Source: Ketobacter sp963922875 (GTDB lineage: Bacteria > Pseudomonadota > Gammaproteobacteria > Pseudomonadales > Ketobacteraceae). From it: DNA of 64,000 nucleotides. The notes under the pieces were generated by a model, which saw only the letters and a list, made by a program, of their open reading frames with translations, was not told where the DNA came from and ran no database searches. The stretch covers positions 62,001 through 126,000 of the forward strand of contig CAWUJH010000004.1 in NCBI GenBank assembly GCA_963922875.1. The letters run 5' to 3'. The translations under genes and the position numbers were made by a program. Positions 9,300 to 17,603 of the stretch are shown piece after piece (the stretch's first letter is position 1; each line of letters begins with the position of its first letter).

Positions 9300-10694
9300 T
9301 TATTCTGTCGGTTCCACTGCCGTGATTTGCGATATTATTGCGCCCTGGTGTAAACGGCTGCGAATGGATTGGCCTACAGCTACTGAATGCGTGCTTTGAA
9401 TTGTGGCACCGGTATCCAATTCCTGAGTGATGCTGTAACCACGACTCAGCGTTTGTAGCGGGCTAACGGTATTTAGCTGGTGGGCTAAATGTTGGAAACG
9501 GGTTGCGGCCTGATTGATATGATGAGCCATGGCTTTGCTCAATGCCCGCTCAAGCGATGCCAGTGCTTTTTGTTCCGACACAATCACATTGACTGGGCTT
9601 TTGGCCCGCAAACGGCTTTGTGCCGAATCTAATGTCATCTGCAGCAATTTGAAGTGGCGCAAAGTACTCTGTCTTAGCCTCATATCCAGTTCGTCGAGTC
9701 GTTGGGCGTGTTCTTGTAGGCGTCTTCCCGGGTGCTGTAGGCGCGATTGCAGGTTTTGCAATGCCAGACATTGCTGGTTGATTTGGCGTTCGATTGTTTC
9801 CACGAGCTGGCGTTCTAAGCGTGCTAATTGCGCGATAATTTCAGCACCATTGGCACTCAGCATTTCAGCGGCAGCGGACGGTGTTGGCGCGCGGGCATCG
9901 GCCACAAAATCGGCGATGGTAAAATCAACTTGATGACCCACTGCAGAAACCGTTGGTATTTTGCTTTCGGCAATAGCTCTTGCCAGAGTTTCGTCGTTAA
10001 AACTCCACAGATCCTCCAGCGAACCACCACCACGACCGATAATAAGTACTTCACATTCGTTGCGCCGGTTCGCCGCTTCCAGGGCCCGCAACACATCTTT
10101 AGCGCCATCGGCACCTTGCACTAAGGCTGGATAAAGAATAATTTCCGTGAGGGGAAAGCGTCGTTTTAATACCGAAAGAATATCGTGAATCGCGGCCCCC
10201 GAGGGAGAGGTAATGACACCGATAATTCGTGGATTAACCGGTATGGGCTTTTTGCGCTGCTCATCAAATAACCCTTCAGACTTCAATTTTTGTTTCAGTT
10301 GCTCGAAGGCTCTTTGCAAGGCACCCAGGCCTGCTTCTTCCATGTGATCGGCAATTAACTGGTAGTCACCTCGGGCGCCATATAAACTTAAGCGACCTCT
10401 TACCAGGACTTGAAGACCATCTTTCAGAGGAAAGCGTATTTGCTGTGCGCTGCTGCGGAACATGGCAGCCCGTATTTGAGCGCCATCGTCTTTCAAGGTT
10501 AAGTACACATGACCGGACCGTGGTCGGGCAAGGTTGGATATTTCACCTTCCAACCACACGCTGGGAAAGTTGTTCTCCAGCATCTGTTTGACGCTGTTGT
10601 TGAGTTCGCTCACCGAAAAAACATGAGCTTTAGAACTAGATGGGGTTTCGAATTCAAACATGGCGGGAGTATACGAGTTTCCCGGCGGTTGCAC
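9300..10694 (-). CDS. xseA: Exodeoxyribonuclease VII large subunit
   Basis: The large subunit of the single-strand-specific exonuclease ExoVII, which acts in mismatch repair and DNA-damage processing. It shows an N-terminal OB fold (SVWLEGEISNLARPRSGHVY, from about 40), the catalytic core (GVITSPSGAAIHDI, IIGRGGGSLEDLW, AVGHQVDFTIADFVADARAP) and a long coiled-coil C-terminal half ending at LSRGYSITQE. At 464 residues from a GTG start it is the usual size. An in-frame ATG at 10661 would give 453 residues beginning MFEFETPSS. Neither start has a strong ribosome-binding site, so the exact start is open. The small subunit xseB is not next to it. Confidence 0.95.
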   Translation of the reverse strand: MQPPGNSYTPAMFEFETPSSSKAHVFSVSELNNSVKQMLENNFPSVWLEGEISNLARPRSGHVYLTLKDDGAQIRAAMFRSSAQQIRFPLKDGLQVLVRGRLSLYGARGDYQLIADHMEEAGLGALQRAFEQLKQKLKSEGLFDEQRKKPIPVNPRIIGVITSPSGAAIHDILSVLKRRFPLTEIILYPALVQGADGAKDVLRALEAANRRNECEVLIIGRGGGSLEDLWSFNDETLARAIAESKIPTVSAVGHQVDFTIADFVADARAPTPSAAAEMLSANGAEIIAQLARLERQLVETIERQINQQCLALQNLQSRLQHPGRRLQEHAQRLDELDMRLRQSTLRHFKLLQMTLDSAQSRLRAKSPVNVIVSEQKALASLERALSKAMAHHINQAATRFQHLAHQLNTVSPLQTLSRGYSITQELDTGATIQSTHSVAVGQSIRSRLHQGAIISQITAVEPTE

Positions 10695-10776
10695 CAGCAG
10701 GCCTGAACGAGAGCATGGTCACAGGATTGGGAACGTAAAGCGTTTGTAGTGTTGTGTTTGAGGTCAGCGCTCTAGA

Positions 10777-10884
10777 TCAGCAAAAATACATAAAGTCCAA
10801 GTATTCATGCAGCGCTTCAAGCATCCGTTCCTCTTCTTTGTTTGTGGTTTTGAACAGTACATGGCCAGTTAGCGTAACTTTCAT
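10777..10884 (-). CDS. Possible 35-residue small protein upstream of xseA
   Basis: A short reading frame in the 457-base xseA-guaB gap. It encodes MKVTLTGHVLFKTTNKEEE and then about 16 more residues ending in YFC. An AGGAG lies eight bases before its ATG, which is the main reason to list it. I do not recognise the sequence; it is too short to place and could be the remnant of a larger gene. No signal peptide or membrane helix is visible. Confidence 0.3.
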   Translation of the reverse strand: MKVTLTGHVLFKTTNKEEERMLEALHEYLDFMYFC

Positions 10885-10920
10885 TTATGGACTCCTACCA
10901 AATAAAGTTAGGTGTTTTTA

Positions 10921-10942
10921 GCGAATGACGAGCGAATGACGA
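10921..10942 (+). repeat. 11-bp perfect tandem duplication
   Basis: GCGAATGACGA occurs twice in direct succession in the xseA-guaB intergenic region. The unit is too short and too few to suggest a known repeat family; it looks like a simple slippage duplication. Confidence 0.6.
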
Positions 10943-11083
10943 AAGAAACTTGCGCTGTATTCGGAGTCCATAGTGAACCTGGGCGGAATGATCGTCAAGT
11001 TTATGGGTTTTATATAAAGAATAACCATCATTAGACAGTCGTTTATAGGCTATGGTTATGATTTAGGCTTCAGTGGAATCTTA

Positions 11084-11112
11084 TTTCGCTGGTCATAGAG
11101 CTTTGCTATAAT
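11084..11112 (+). promoter_or_regulatory. Probable sigma-70 promoter of guaB (extended -10)
   Basis: TGC-TATAAT (TATAAT at 11107-11112) lies 40 bases before the guaB start. The TG two bases upstream makes an extended -10, which can offset the weak -35 (TTTCGC, 17-bp spacer). No purine-repressor-type operator was recognised. Confidence 0.5.
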
Positions 11113-11151
11113 CTCGCGCTTATAAAATTCGCATCACAAGGCTGACCCTAC

Positions 11152-12624
11152 ATGTTACGTATCGCCCAGGAAGCGCTAACTTTTGATGATGTTCTCCTGC
11201 TCCCAGGTTACTCAGAAATTTTGCCGCGGGATGTGGAGTTAAAAACTCGTCTAACCCGTGAAATCAGTCTCAACATTCCTTTGTTGTCCTCCGCTATGGA
11301 TACAGTAACCGAGTCGCGGTTGGCTATTAGCATGGCTCAGGAAGGTGGGATTGGCATTCTGCACAAAAATATGACGGTGCAGGAACAGGCGCGCCAGGTC
11401 CGCACTGTCAAAAAGTATGAAAGTGGAATTGTCCGGGACCCCATTACGGTTTCTCCTGATGCCACCATAGGTGAACTCATTGAAATCACTAAGATTAATA
11501 ATATTTCCGGGGTGCCAGTGGTAAAAGGGGAGGAGCTGGTAGGGATCGTTACCAGTCGTGATTTGCGGTTTGAAGAACGCTTTGATCAACCCGTGTCAGC
11601 CATCATGACTCCCAAAGAGAAGCTGGTCACCGCCAAAGAAGGGGCGAGCGCCAGCGAAATAAAAAGCTTGCTGCACAAGTTCCGGATTGAAAAAATATTA
11701 TTGGTTGATGATCATTACCGCTTGAAAGGCATGGTAACGAATACGGATATTCGTAAAGCTGAAGCCTATCCTCTTGCCTGCAAAGACGAACATGGGCGCT
11801 TGCGTGTAGGCGCCGCCGTGGGTACCGGTCAGGGTACCGAAGAGCGAGTGCAGGCGTTGATTGAATCCGGGGTTGATGTGTTGGTGGTGGATACCGCTCA
11901 TGGTCATTCCCGAGGTGTTATCGAACGCGTTCGCTGGATTACCAGTAATTTTCCGGATATCCAAGTCATTGGTGGCAATATTGCCACCGCTGATGCTGCA
12001 ATTGCACTGGCCGAAGCCGGGGTTCATGGTGTCAAAGTGGGTATTGGGCCGGGTTCCATTTGTACTACTCGGATTGTGGCCGGGATCGGTGTCCCACAAA
12101 TCACGGCCGTGGCTAATGTGGCCGCAGCCATGGCGGAAAGAGATATCCCAGTGATTGCTGATGGCGGTATTCGCTATTCCGGTGATATTGCTAAAGCCAT
12201 TGCCGCCGGTGCCCATGCCATTATGATCGGTGGCTTGCTGGCGGGTACGGAAGAGGCACCGGGCGAGGTCGAGCTATATCAGGGGCGTTACTACAAAGCC
12301 TATCGTGGTATGGGATCACTGGGTGCAATGGCCCAAAATCAGGGTTCCAGTGATCGTTACTTCCAGGATGCTTCGCAAGGAGTGGAGAAGTTAGTGCCTG
12401 AAGGCATTGAAGGTCGAGTACCCTACAAGGGGCCTATTTCAGCCATTATCTTACAGTTAATGGGTGGCGTACGAGCGAGCATGGGGTATACCGGCTGTAG
12501 CACTATTCCTGAAATGCGAACCAAGCCTGAATTTATCAAGGTGACGGGAGCTGGCATGAAAGAAAGCCACGTCCATGATGTTACCATCACCAAAGAAGCA
12601 CCCAACTATCGCGTGGGTGGGTAG
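11152..12624 (+). CDS. guaB: Inosine-5'-monophosphate dehydrogenase
   Basis: Oxidises IMP to XMP with NAD+, the first committed step to GMP. It has 490 residues, standard for the bacterial enzyme. The N terminus LTFDDVLLLPGYS is diagnostic. Two CBS domains are inserted at about residues 95-205 (DPITVSPDATIGELIEI; HYRLKGMVTNTDIR). The catalytic loop IGPGSICTTR carries the nucleophilic cysteine. The flap region has YKAYRGMGSLGAM and ends near MRTKPEFI. It is followed by guaA in the usual order, with a 94-base gap that contains a strong palindromic hairpin. Confidence 0.97.
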   Translation: MLRIAQEALTFDDVLLLPGYSEILPRDVELKTRLTREISLNIPLLSSAMDTVTESRLAISMAQEGGIGILHKNMTVQEQARQVRTVKKYESGIVRDPITVSPDATIGELIEITKINNISGVPVVKGEELVGIVTSRDLRFEERFDQPVSAIMTPKEKLVTAKEGASASEIKSLLHKFRIEKILLVDDHYRLKGMVTNTDIRKAEAYPLACKDEHGRLRVGAAVGTGQGTEERVQALIESGVDVLVVDTAHGHSRGVIERVRWITSNFPDIQVIGGNIATADAAIALAEAGVHGVKVGIGPGSICTTRIVAGIGVPQITAVANVAAAMAERDIPVIADGGIRYSGDIAKAIAAGAHAIMIGGLLAGTEEAPGEVELYQGRYYKAYRGMGSLGAMAQNQGSSDRYFQDASQGVEKLVPEGIEGRVPYKGPISAIILQLMGGVRASMGYTGCSTIPEMRTKPEFIKVTGAGMKESHVHDVTITKEAPNYRVGG

Positions 12625-12640
12625 CCCGACAATTTGCAAG

Positions 12641-12673
12641 ACTGACGAGCCTTAACCTTAAGGTTACGTCAGT
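12641..12673 (+). other. Palindromic hairpin between guaB and guaA
   Basis: A perfect 14-bp palindrome (TAACCTTAAGGTTA, 12653-12666) is flanked by a second pair of arms, ACTGACG and CGTCAGT, with five unpaired bases on the 5' side. No T-tract follows, so it is a poor intrinsic terminator. It could act as an RNA stability or processing element, or as a protein-binding palindrome, between two co-directional purine genes. Confidence 0.55.
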
Positions 12674-12718
12674 CAACCTTTCATCAAGAATAACGCCTTT
12701 ACCGAGCACGTTTTTACT

Positions 12719-14284
12719 ATGACCGATATTCATGCCCAACGAATTTTAATTCTGGATTTTGGTTCTCAATATACTCAGCTGATTGCCCGGCGAGTACGAG
12801 AAATTGGAGTCTATTGCGAATTATGGCCCTATGATGTGGCCGCTGAAGAAATTGTCGCCTTCAATCCGCAAGGAATTATCTTGTCAGGTGGGCCTGAGTC
12901 CGTGGCAGAAGAGGGCTCACCACGGGCACCGCAATGTGTATTTGAAATGGCCGTTCCAGTGCTCGGTATTTGTTACGGCATGCAAACCATGGCCGTACAG
13001 CTGGGTGGCGAAGTTATGTCCTCTGAACACCGGGAGTTCGGTTACGCTGAAGTTAAGTTAGCGGCTGCGTCGGCATTGTTGGACGGTTTGGATGACCATG
13101 ATGGCCTCAAAAAACTGGATGTTTGGATGAGCCATGGTGACAAAGTCACCCAGTTGCCCGCGCAATTCGAATGTATTGCTGAAACTGCCAGCGCGCCGAT
13201 TTCCGGAATGGCAGACCCCAAAAGAAAATTCTTCGGCTTACAGTTTCACCCTGAAGTCACTCATACTCGCAAAGGCGCCGATATTTTAAAGCGTTTTGTC
13301 CATGAAATTTGTGCCTGTGACGTGTTATGGACTCCGGGCAATATTATCAGCGACATGATTGCGAAAGTTCAGCAACAAGTGGGTGATGACGAAGTACTGT
13401 TAGGTCTCTCTGGTGGGGTCGACTCTTCTGTGGTTGCCGCCGTGTTGCACAAAGCCATCGGTGACAAGCTCACCTGTGTGTTTGTGGATAACGGCCTATT
13501 GAGGAAAAATGAGGGCGATCAGGTCATGGCCATGTTTGCCCAGCACATGGGCATTCGGGTGATCCGCGTGGATGCCGAAGATTTATTCCTGGATAAATTA
13601 AAAGGTGTGGCAGACCCTGAGTTAAAACGGAAAGCCATAGGCAATACCTTTATCGACGTATTCGATATTGAGAGCAGCAAACTCAATGATATTAAGTGGT
13701 TGGCACAAGGCACAATTTACCCGGATGTTATCGAATCGGCTGGCTCAAAAACCGGCAAGGCTCATGTCATTAAATCCCATCATAATGTGGGTGGTTTGCC
13801 AGAACACATGAAAATGCAGTTGGTGGAACCGTTACGGGAACTGTTCAAGGATGAAGTGCGTCGTATAGGTTTAGAGCTAGGTTTGCCCTACGATATGGTT
13901 TATCGACATCCGTTTCCGGGGCCCGGTCTGGGTGTTCGAATTCTTGGCGAAGTCAAAAAAGAATACGCCGACATTCTGCGCGAGGCGGATCATATTTTTA
14001 TAGAAGAACTACACAGAGCTGATTGGTATCACAAAGTCAGTCAAGCCTTCGTGGTTTTCTTGCCGGTGAAATCTGTGGGTGTTACTGGTGATGGTCGGCG
14101 CTATGAATATGTGGTTTCTTTAAGGGCTGTTGAAACCATCGATTTTATGACGGCGCGCTGGGCTCACCTTCCTTATGAGCTATTGGAAAAGGTATCGAGC
14201 AGAATTATCAATGAAATCTCCGGGATCTCTCGGGTTGCTTACGATGTTTCTTCGAAACCGCCCGCTACGATTGAGTGGGAGTGA
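12719..14284 (+). CDS. guaA: GMP synthase (glutamine-hydrolysing)
   Basis: Converts XMP to GMP using glutamine and ATP; 521 residues. The class I glutamine amidotransferase domain (about 1-205) has the nucleophile motif GICYGMQTM and the His/Glu motif LQFHPEVTHT. The ATP-pyrophosphatase domain follows with the P-loop LGLSGGVDSSVVA (about 231). The GuaA dimerisation domain contains HPFPGPGLGVRI and ends in PPATIEWE, the usual C terminus. It works directly after GuaB in the same pathway. Confidence 0.97.
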   Translation: MTDIHAQRILILDFGSQYTQLIARRVREIGVYCELWPYDVAAEEIVAFNPQGIILSGGPESVAEEGSPRAPQCVFEMAVPVLGICYGMQTMAVQLGGEVMSSEHREFGYAEVKLAAASALLDGLDDHDGLKKLDVWMSHGDKVTQLPAQFECIAETASAPISGMADPKRKFFGLQFHPEVTHTRKGADILKRFVHEICACDVLWTPGNIISDMIAKVQQQVGDDEVLLGLSGGVDSSVVAAVLHKAIGDKLTCVFVDNGLLRKNEGDQVMAMFAQHMGIRVIRVDAEDLFLDKLKGVADPELKRKAIGNTFIDVFDIESSKLNDIKWLAQGTIYPDVIESAGSKTGKAHVIKSHHNVGGLPEHMKMQLVEPLRELFKDEVRRIGLELGLPYDMVYRHPFPGPGLGVRILGEVKKEYADILREADHIFIEELHRADWYHKVSQAFVVFLPVKSVGVTGDGRRYEYVVSLRAVETIDFMTARWAHLPYELLEKVSSRIINEISGISRVAYDVSSKPPATIEWE

Positions 14285-14380
14285 TTGGAATTGACAGGCA
14301 ACGTTTGGCACTGAGTGGCATTAAGTTAATCCCTTAACGAGGTTATTTCGCCCAAAAAAATGAGTTGGAGCATTTAGCTG

Positions 14381-14788
14381 TTACCCCTTCGAAACTGGAG
14401 TAACCGACAGGTTTTTTAGAATGCTGCATTGATCAACAGTCCGCTGGCTGGAGCAGCTGCGACGAAGCACTTTCAGCAGTTTACTAAGGTTTTAGAGATC
14501 CCGGATTCGGGCGTCAACCTGCTCGATATGAGCATCGAGTATCCGGTTGATATCATCACATTGTGCATCGGGCGAACGGTTTAATGCCAGTAACTGCCTG
14601 ATCTCCTGCAAGCTCAGATCGAGGCTGCGGCAGTGCTTGATGAACAGCAATTGCTCAACGACCGTTTCATTGTACAGACGGAAATTGCCTTCACTACGTT
14701 CGGCGGATGCGATTCAGTGCTCCTATTCATAATGGCGGATGGTTTGCACCGGGCTGCCTGTCATCTTTGCCAACTCACCAATCTTCAT
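14381..14788 (-). pseudogene. Broken MerR-family regulator, CadR/PbrR type
   Basis: Reading the minus strand from an ATG at 14788 gives MKIGELAKMTGSPVQTIRHY. The frame stays aligned with Cd/Pb-responsive CadR proteins to 14381 with no frameshift, but it contains TAG at codon 22, TGA at codon 25 and TAA at codon 99. The diagnostic core ERSEGNFRLYNE, the FIKHCRSLDLSLQEIR helix and three cysteines at codons 77, 112 and 121 remain; CadR uses equivalent cysteines to bind Cd(II). It is 136 codons long, normal for CadR. The stops make it a pseudogene unless all are read through. It is divergent from the cation transporter, the classic cadR arrangement. Confidence 0.85.
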
Positions 14789-14809
14789 GATGTTAATCAA
14801 TCCTCGGTA

Positions 14810-14840
14810 TTGACTCTATAGTTACGATAGAGTCTAAGCT
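14810..14840 (+). promoter_or_regulatory. MerR-type promoter/operator with 19-bp spacer
   Basis: TTGACT (14810-14815) and TAAGCT (14835-14840) are separated by 19 bp, the over-long spacer typical of MerR-activated promoters. The spacer region holds a perfect inverted repeat, ACTCTAT (14813-14819) and ATAGAGT (14827-14833), seven bases apart. This closely resembles known CadR/PbrR/ZntR operators. It lies between the broken cadR and the transporter and points toward the transporter. Confidence 0.8.
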
Positions 14841-14889
14841 CCATGCTGTGAGCAGTGCAAGCTTGTCAAGTGTGTTTGGTTTAACTGAA

Positions 14890-15009
14890 ATGAACAAACG
14901 TAATCTGATTTTGCGTGGTGGTACAAGTGCCGCCATAGCTGTTTCTTTGGCGGTTGCGCGAGCTTTTGCCGACGGTGAAAAGCCCTTCTTTTTTCCGTTT
15001 AGGATTTAA
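14890..15009 (+). CDS. Possible 39-residue peptide with signal-like N terminus
   Basis: First ATG downstream of the MerR-type promoter. The 39-residue product begins MNKRNLILRGGTSAAIAVSL and continues with a hydrophobic, Ala-rich stretch and an AFA cleavage-like site, then ends in FFFPFRI. It looks like a signal peptide with almost no mature part, so it may be the stump of a truncated exported protein. I do not recognise it. It ends 33 bases before the cation transporter start. Confidence 0.35.
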   Translation: MNKRNLILRGGTSAAIAVSLAVARAFADGEKPFFFPFRI

Positions 15010-15041
15010 CTATATAGATAGCGAGATAGCGAGGTTAGAAA

Positions 15042-15944
15042 TTGTTGCCAGAACAGCGTAGTGATTGCTGCCGAAATAAGCCAGTAGAGACCACTCTCCA
15101 GGCTGCTGAACAGTTTGATTCTACCCACGTTCACTTTGTCAGTGAGTATCGAGTACCTAAAATGGATTGTCCTTCGGAAGAGGGCTTGATTCGTAGGGCG
15201 TTGGACGGTATTGAACCTCGTGTCTTGCTGAAGTTTGACACGCCTAACCGAAAGGTGCGTGTCTTCCATGGTAATAACGCTGTAACCATTGATGAGCGAT
15301 TGCGCGCCCTGGGGATGGGGGCCACGCTGGAAAAGACTACCCCCGTGGAGGAAGAGGAGGTCGCTCAGGCTTGTGCAGCGGAAGAATCAATGGCCCGGGT
15401 TGAGGCCAGAATCCTGAAGTGGTTGCTGGCCATTAATGGTTTTATGTTCGTGGTTGAATTCGCTGTTGGCTGGCTGGCACAATCCACTGGACTCATTGCA
15501 GATTCTTTGGATATGTTTGCCGATGCGGCGGTCTATAGCGTTGCGCTCTATGCGGTAGGGCAAAGTGTCCAAAGGAAACTGCAAGCAGCTCACTTTTCCG
15601 GTTGGCTACAGGTCATCCTCGCCATGGGCGCATTCAGTGAAGTAGTGAGGCGATTGATATTTGGTAGCGAGCCTCTATCCACTTTGATGATGGGCTTCGG
15701 TATGGTGGCTCTCGTGGCCAATGTCTTATGTTTGCTGTTGATTGCAAAAAGTCGGGATAGTGGCGCACACATGAAAGCCAGCTGGATATTTTCTGTCAAT
15801 GACGTTATTGCCAATATGGGCGTCATTCTGGCGGGGGTTTTAGTTGCATGGACCGGATCCAGATATCCGGATCTCATTGTCGGTATGGTCATTGCCTTTA
15901 TTGTATTGCGAGGGGCGCAACGTATACTGCAATTAAAGTCATAA
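15042..15944 (+). CDS. Heavy-metal cation transporter, HMA-like plus CDF-type membrane domain
   Basis: A 300-residue protein from a TTG start. After a short leader, residues about 35-110 look like a ferredoxin-fold metal-binding domain with a single-cysteine motif, KMDCPSEEGLIR. From about 125 there are five or six transmembrane helices resembling the membrane part of cation diffusion facilitators (GLIADSLDMFADAAVYSVAL; VNDVIANMGVILAG). No C-terminal cytoplasmic CDF domain is present. In classical CDF proteins helices 2 and 5 carry H/D-x3-D pairs; here the first is DMFAD and the second FSVND, so the site is not standard. With the CadR-type operator upstream, efflux of Cd, Pb or Zn is a reasonable inference. 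Confidence 0.7.
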   Translation: MLPEQRSDCCRNKPVETTLQAAEQFDSTHVHFVSEYRVPKMDCPSEEGLIRRALDGIEPRVLLKFDTPNRKVRVFHGNNAVTIDERLRALGMGATLEKTTPVEEEEVAQACAAEESMARVEARILKWLLAINGFMFVVEFAVGWLAQSTGLIADSLDMFADAAVYSVALYAVGQSVQRKLQAAHFSGWLQVILAMGAFSEVVRRLIFGSEPLSTLMMGFGMVALVANVLCLLLIAKSRDSGAHMKASWIFSVNDVIANMGVILAGVLVAWTGSRYPDLIVGMVIAFIVLRGAQRILQLKS

Positions 15945-15978
15945 ACCATCAGTGCTAGGGAAAGCCTGTCAGGATTAC

Positions 15979-16299
15979 ATGAATAATATGATGACTTAAA
16001 TGGGGTTAATGCAAGAGTAGATGCGAAAAATCCAGCAAATGTCAGACCCCAAAGAGCGCAAGCGCTTAATCCTGCAACATTGGATGATGAACAAAGTGAT
16101 GGAGATGAAGCGCGGCACGAAAGATTCTCCTGGCTGCGGAATGATAATGGGCGGTTCAGTATCCGCGGCTAACGCTATAGATGGTAAGCTCCATGGCATG
16201 TTACATTTCAGTGAGTATATATTCGATTTAAGAATCCAAAGATGGCCAACCGGGCCTGAAAGTGCACTGAGCATTTTGCCGTTCACTCTAAGGTACTAA
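15979..16299 (+). pseudogene. Broken Met-rich small protein of the metal island
   Basis: From the ATG at 15979, with an AGGA just upstream, the frame reads MNNMMT-stop-MGLMQE-stop-MRKIQQMSDPKERKRL and then another Met-rich stretch to GCGMIMGG before losing resemblance. Small Met-rich proteins with this DP-x-ER-x-x-L spacing are common in metal-resistance clusters of proteobacteria. The stops are TAA at 15997-15999 and TAG at 16018-16020. The part from 16021 alone forms an open frame of 92 codons, but it lacks its own ribosome-binding site and is better read as the tail of the broken gene. Confidence 0.5.
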
Positions 16300-16332
16300 G
16301 GCGTGAGAAGGGCGTAGATGATCTTGGCCTCT

Positions 16333-16635
16333 TCAACAGCCAAACAGTAATTTCCTAGTCAACTGATAGCCGATAAGTGGTGAATTTGTTATCCATAATT
16401 TGGCGTTGTGTTGGATACTGCACCATCCCATACATTGCTTGTCAACAACGACGGCCCGTATTCGACAGTCAGGGTTTAAATCCACTTTAATTTTGTCATT
16501 CAACCACAAACGTAATGATTCCCTGTCAAATGGTTGGTGCTACATCAAATAAGCTCGCACTCGTGCCTTGTTTAATAGGGGCAATAGTTAGTCTGGATCG
16601 ACTTGGTTTAACGGTGTGTAGTCAGTGTGGTGCAT
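16333..16635 (-). pseudogene. Broken GNAT-family acetyltransferase
   Basis: The minus-strand frame from an ATG at 16635 aligns with the intact GNAT gene at 25129-25599: LLNKARVRAYLM against FLNNQKTRKHLI, WLNDKIKVDLNPDCRIRAVV against WINSKIAVDSTQGCRVRVVM, and GWCSIQ against GWCGLQ. TAA at codon 16 and TAG at codon 32 interrupt it. Similarity is lost after GWCSIQ, so the acetyl-CoA-binding C-terminal half is missing or scrambled. This accounts for most of the 373-base gap before the PNPOx gene. Confidence 0.7.
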
Positions 16636-16672
16636 AACGTGTTCGTGTTTTAGTGGGTAGGGTTGATGAAAT

Positions 16673-17593
16673 TCAATTCGCATGCCTTGTCAATTTCCAA
16701 CGGCAGGGCAGAGCATTGCGGATAATGTAACCACCTTTTAGTGATAATCGAATCACTCTGTTGTGGTCTCCACATAGTGTTGGGTCTTGAGTTTTCCAAA
16801 TTACCTCAGCGGTCATGGTCAGAGTGATAATGTTTCCCCCTGTAAAATCAAGAAAAAGTAAACCAGCCCGAGGGTCTACTGTCAGGTTGCCAATCGTGTT
16901 GAAAAACGAGTTGCCAGGGTAGTCAGGAATGAGTAGTCGATGATGCTCGTCAAAACCAATGAATCCTGGTAGCCCTCCGCGATGTGAAACATCCATACCC
17001 AAAATTCTATTTGTACATTGGTTGGAATAGGCGCTGGCAATAAAGCAGGTGTCAGCGCTGATAATAAATTTCCGCAACGGACTACTCCAGTTGTTAAAGA
17101 ATTCTGTGGTTATTTTGCCTTGCGGTGATTCAAGATGGATCAGGCGTTGCTGAATATATTTAGGGCAATTGCCGAAGCTCTGTTCTACGTTGATGGTGAC
17201 CTGGTGCTGTTTTTTTTCAATGATACTACCGTTGACCCGATTGCGACGGCGAGTTTCAAGATCAATGCCGAGCAACCCTATTCGATTACCGACGTTCAGG
17301 TGAGAAAGAGCAGAATTTGAGAAGCCGCTTGCTGTATCAATACTGAGTAGCTTGGGGGTTGGCGACTGGATAAATCCAGGATGGCCGAACATAGGGTTTG
17401 CCCACAATTCATTGTTGTTATCTTCACTACCCATAATCATCATGGGCAGGTTGGCGAAGAAATCCCGGTGTTGATCCGGCATATAATTCCGAATCAGCCG
17501 CGGCCCGAGTCTGGCCATTTTTTCCTTTACCCCGGCACGTGTTTGCGCGATCAGTTCGCCTGGGTGCCAGGTATCCTGGACATCGCAATTCAT
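16673..17593 (-). CDS. Pyridoxamine 5'-phosphate oxidase-family protein
   Basis: A 306-residue protein with features of the FMN-binding split-barrel (PNPOx-like) superfamily: WHPGELIAQTRAGV near the N terminus, RDFFANLPMMIMGSED, and a C-terminal barrel with FIGFDEHHRLLIPDYPGNSF and NLTVDPRAGLLFLDF. That last pattern is typical of large two-domain members of unknown substrate. It is not PdxH, which is much shorter. It begins ten bases after the VOC gene ends on the same strand, so the two form a probable operon. Confidence 0.75.
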   Translation of the reverse strand: MNCDVQDTWHPGELIAQTRAGVKEKMARLGPRLIRNYMPDQHRDFFANLPMMIMGSEDNNNELWANPMFGHPGFIQSPTPKLLSIDTASGFSNSALSHLNVGNRIGLLGIDLETRRRNRVNGSIIEKKQHQVTINVEQSFGNCPKYIQQRLIHLESPQGKITTEFFNNWSSPLRKFIISADTCFIASAYSNQCTNRILGMDVSHRGGLPGFIGFDEHHRLLIPDYPGNSFFNTIGNLTVDPRAGLLFLDFTGGNIITLTMTAEVIWKTQDPTLCGDHNRVIRLSLKGGYIIRNALPCRWKLTRHAN

Positions 17594-17603
17594 TATGCTG
17601 CCC

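Noticed and set aside
14835..16195. Shared 11-mer TAAGCTCCATG at 14835 and about 16185 as flanking repeats of the metal island
   Set aside because: Too short, and the second copy lies inside a gene remnant; chance is likely.
16021..16299. Stand-alone 92-residue gene
   Set aside because: It has no ribosome-binding site and continues upstream in frame through two stops to a better start, so it is the tail of a broken gene.
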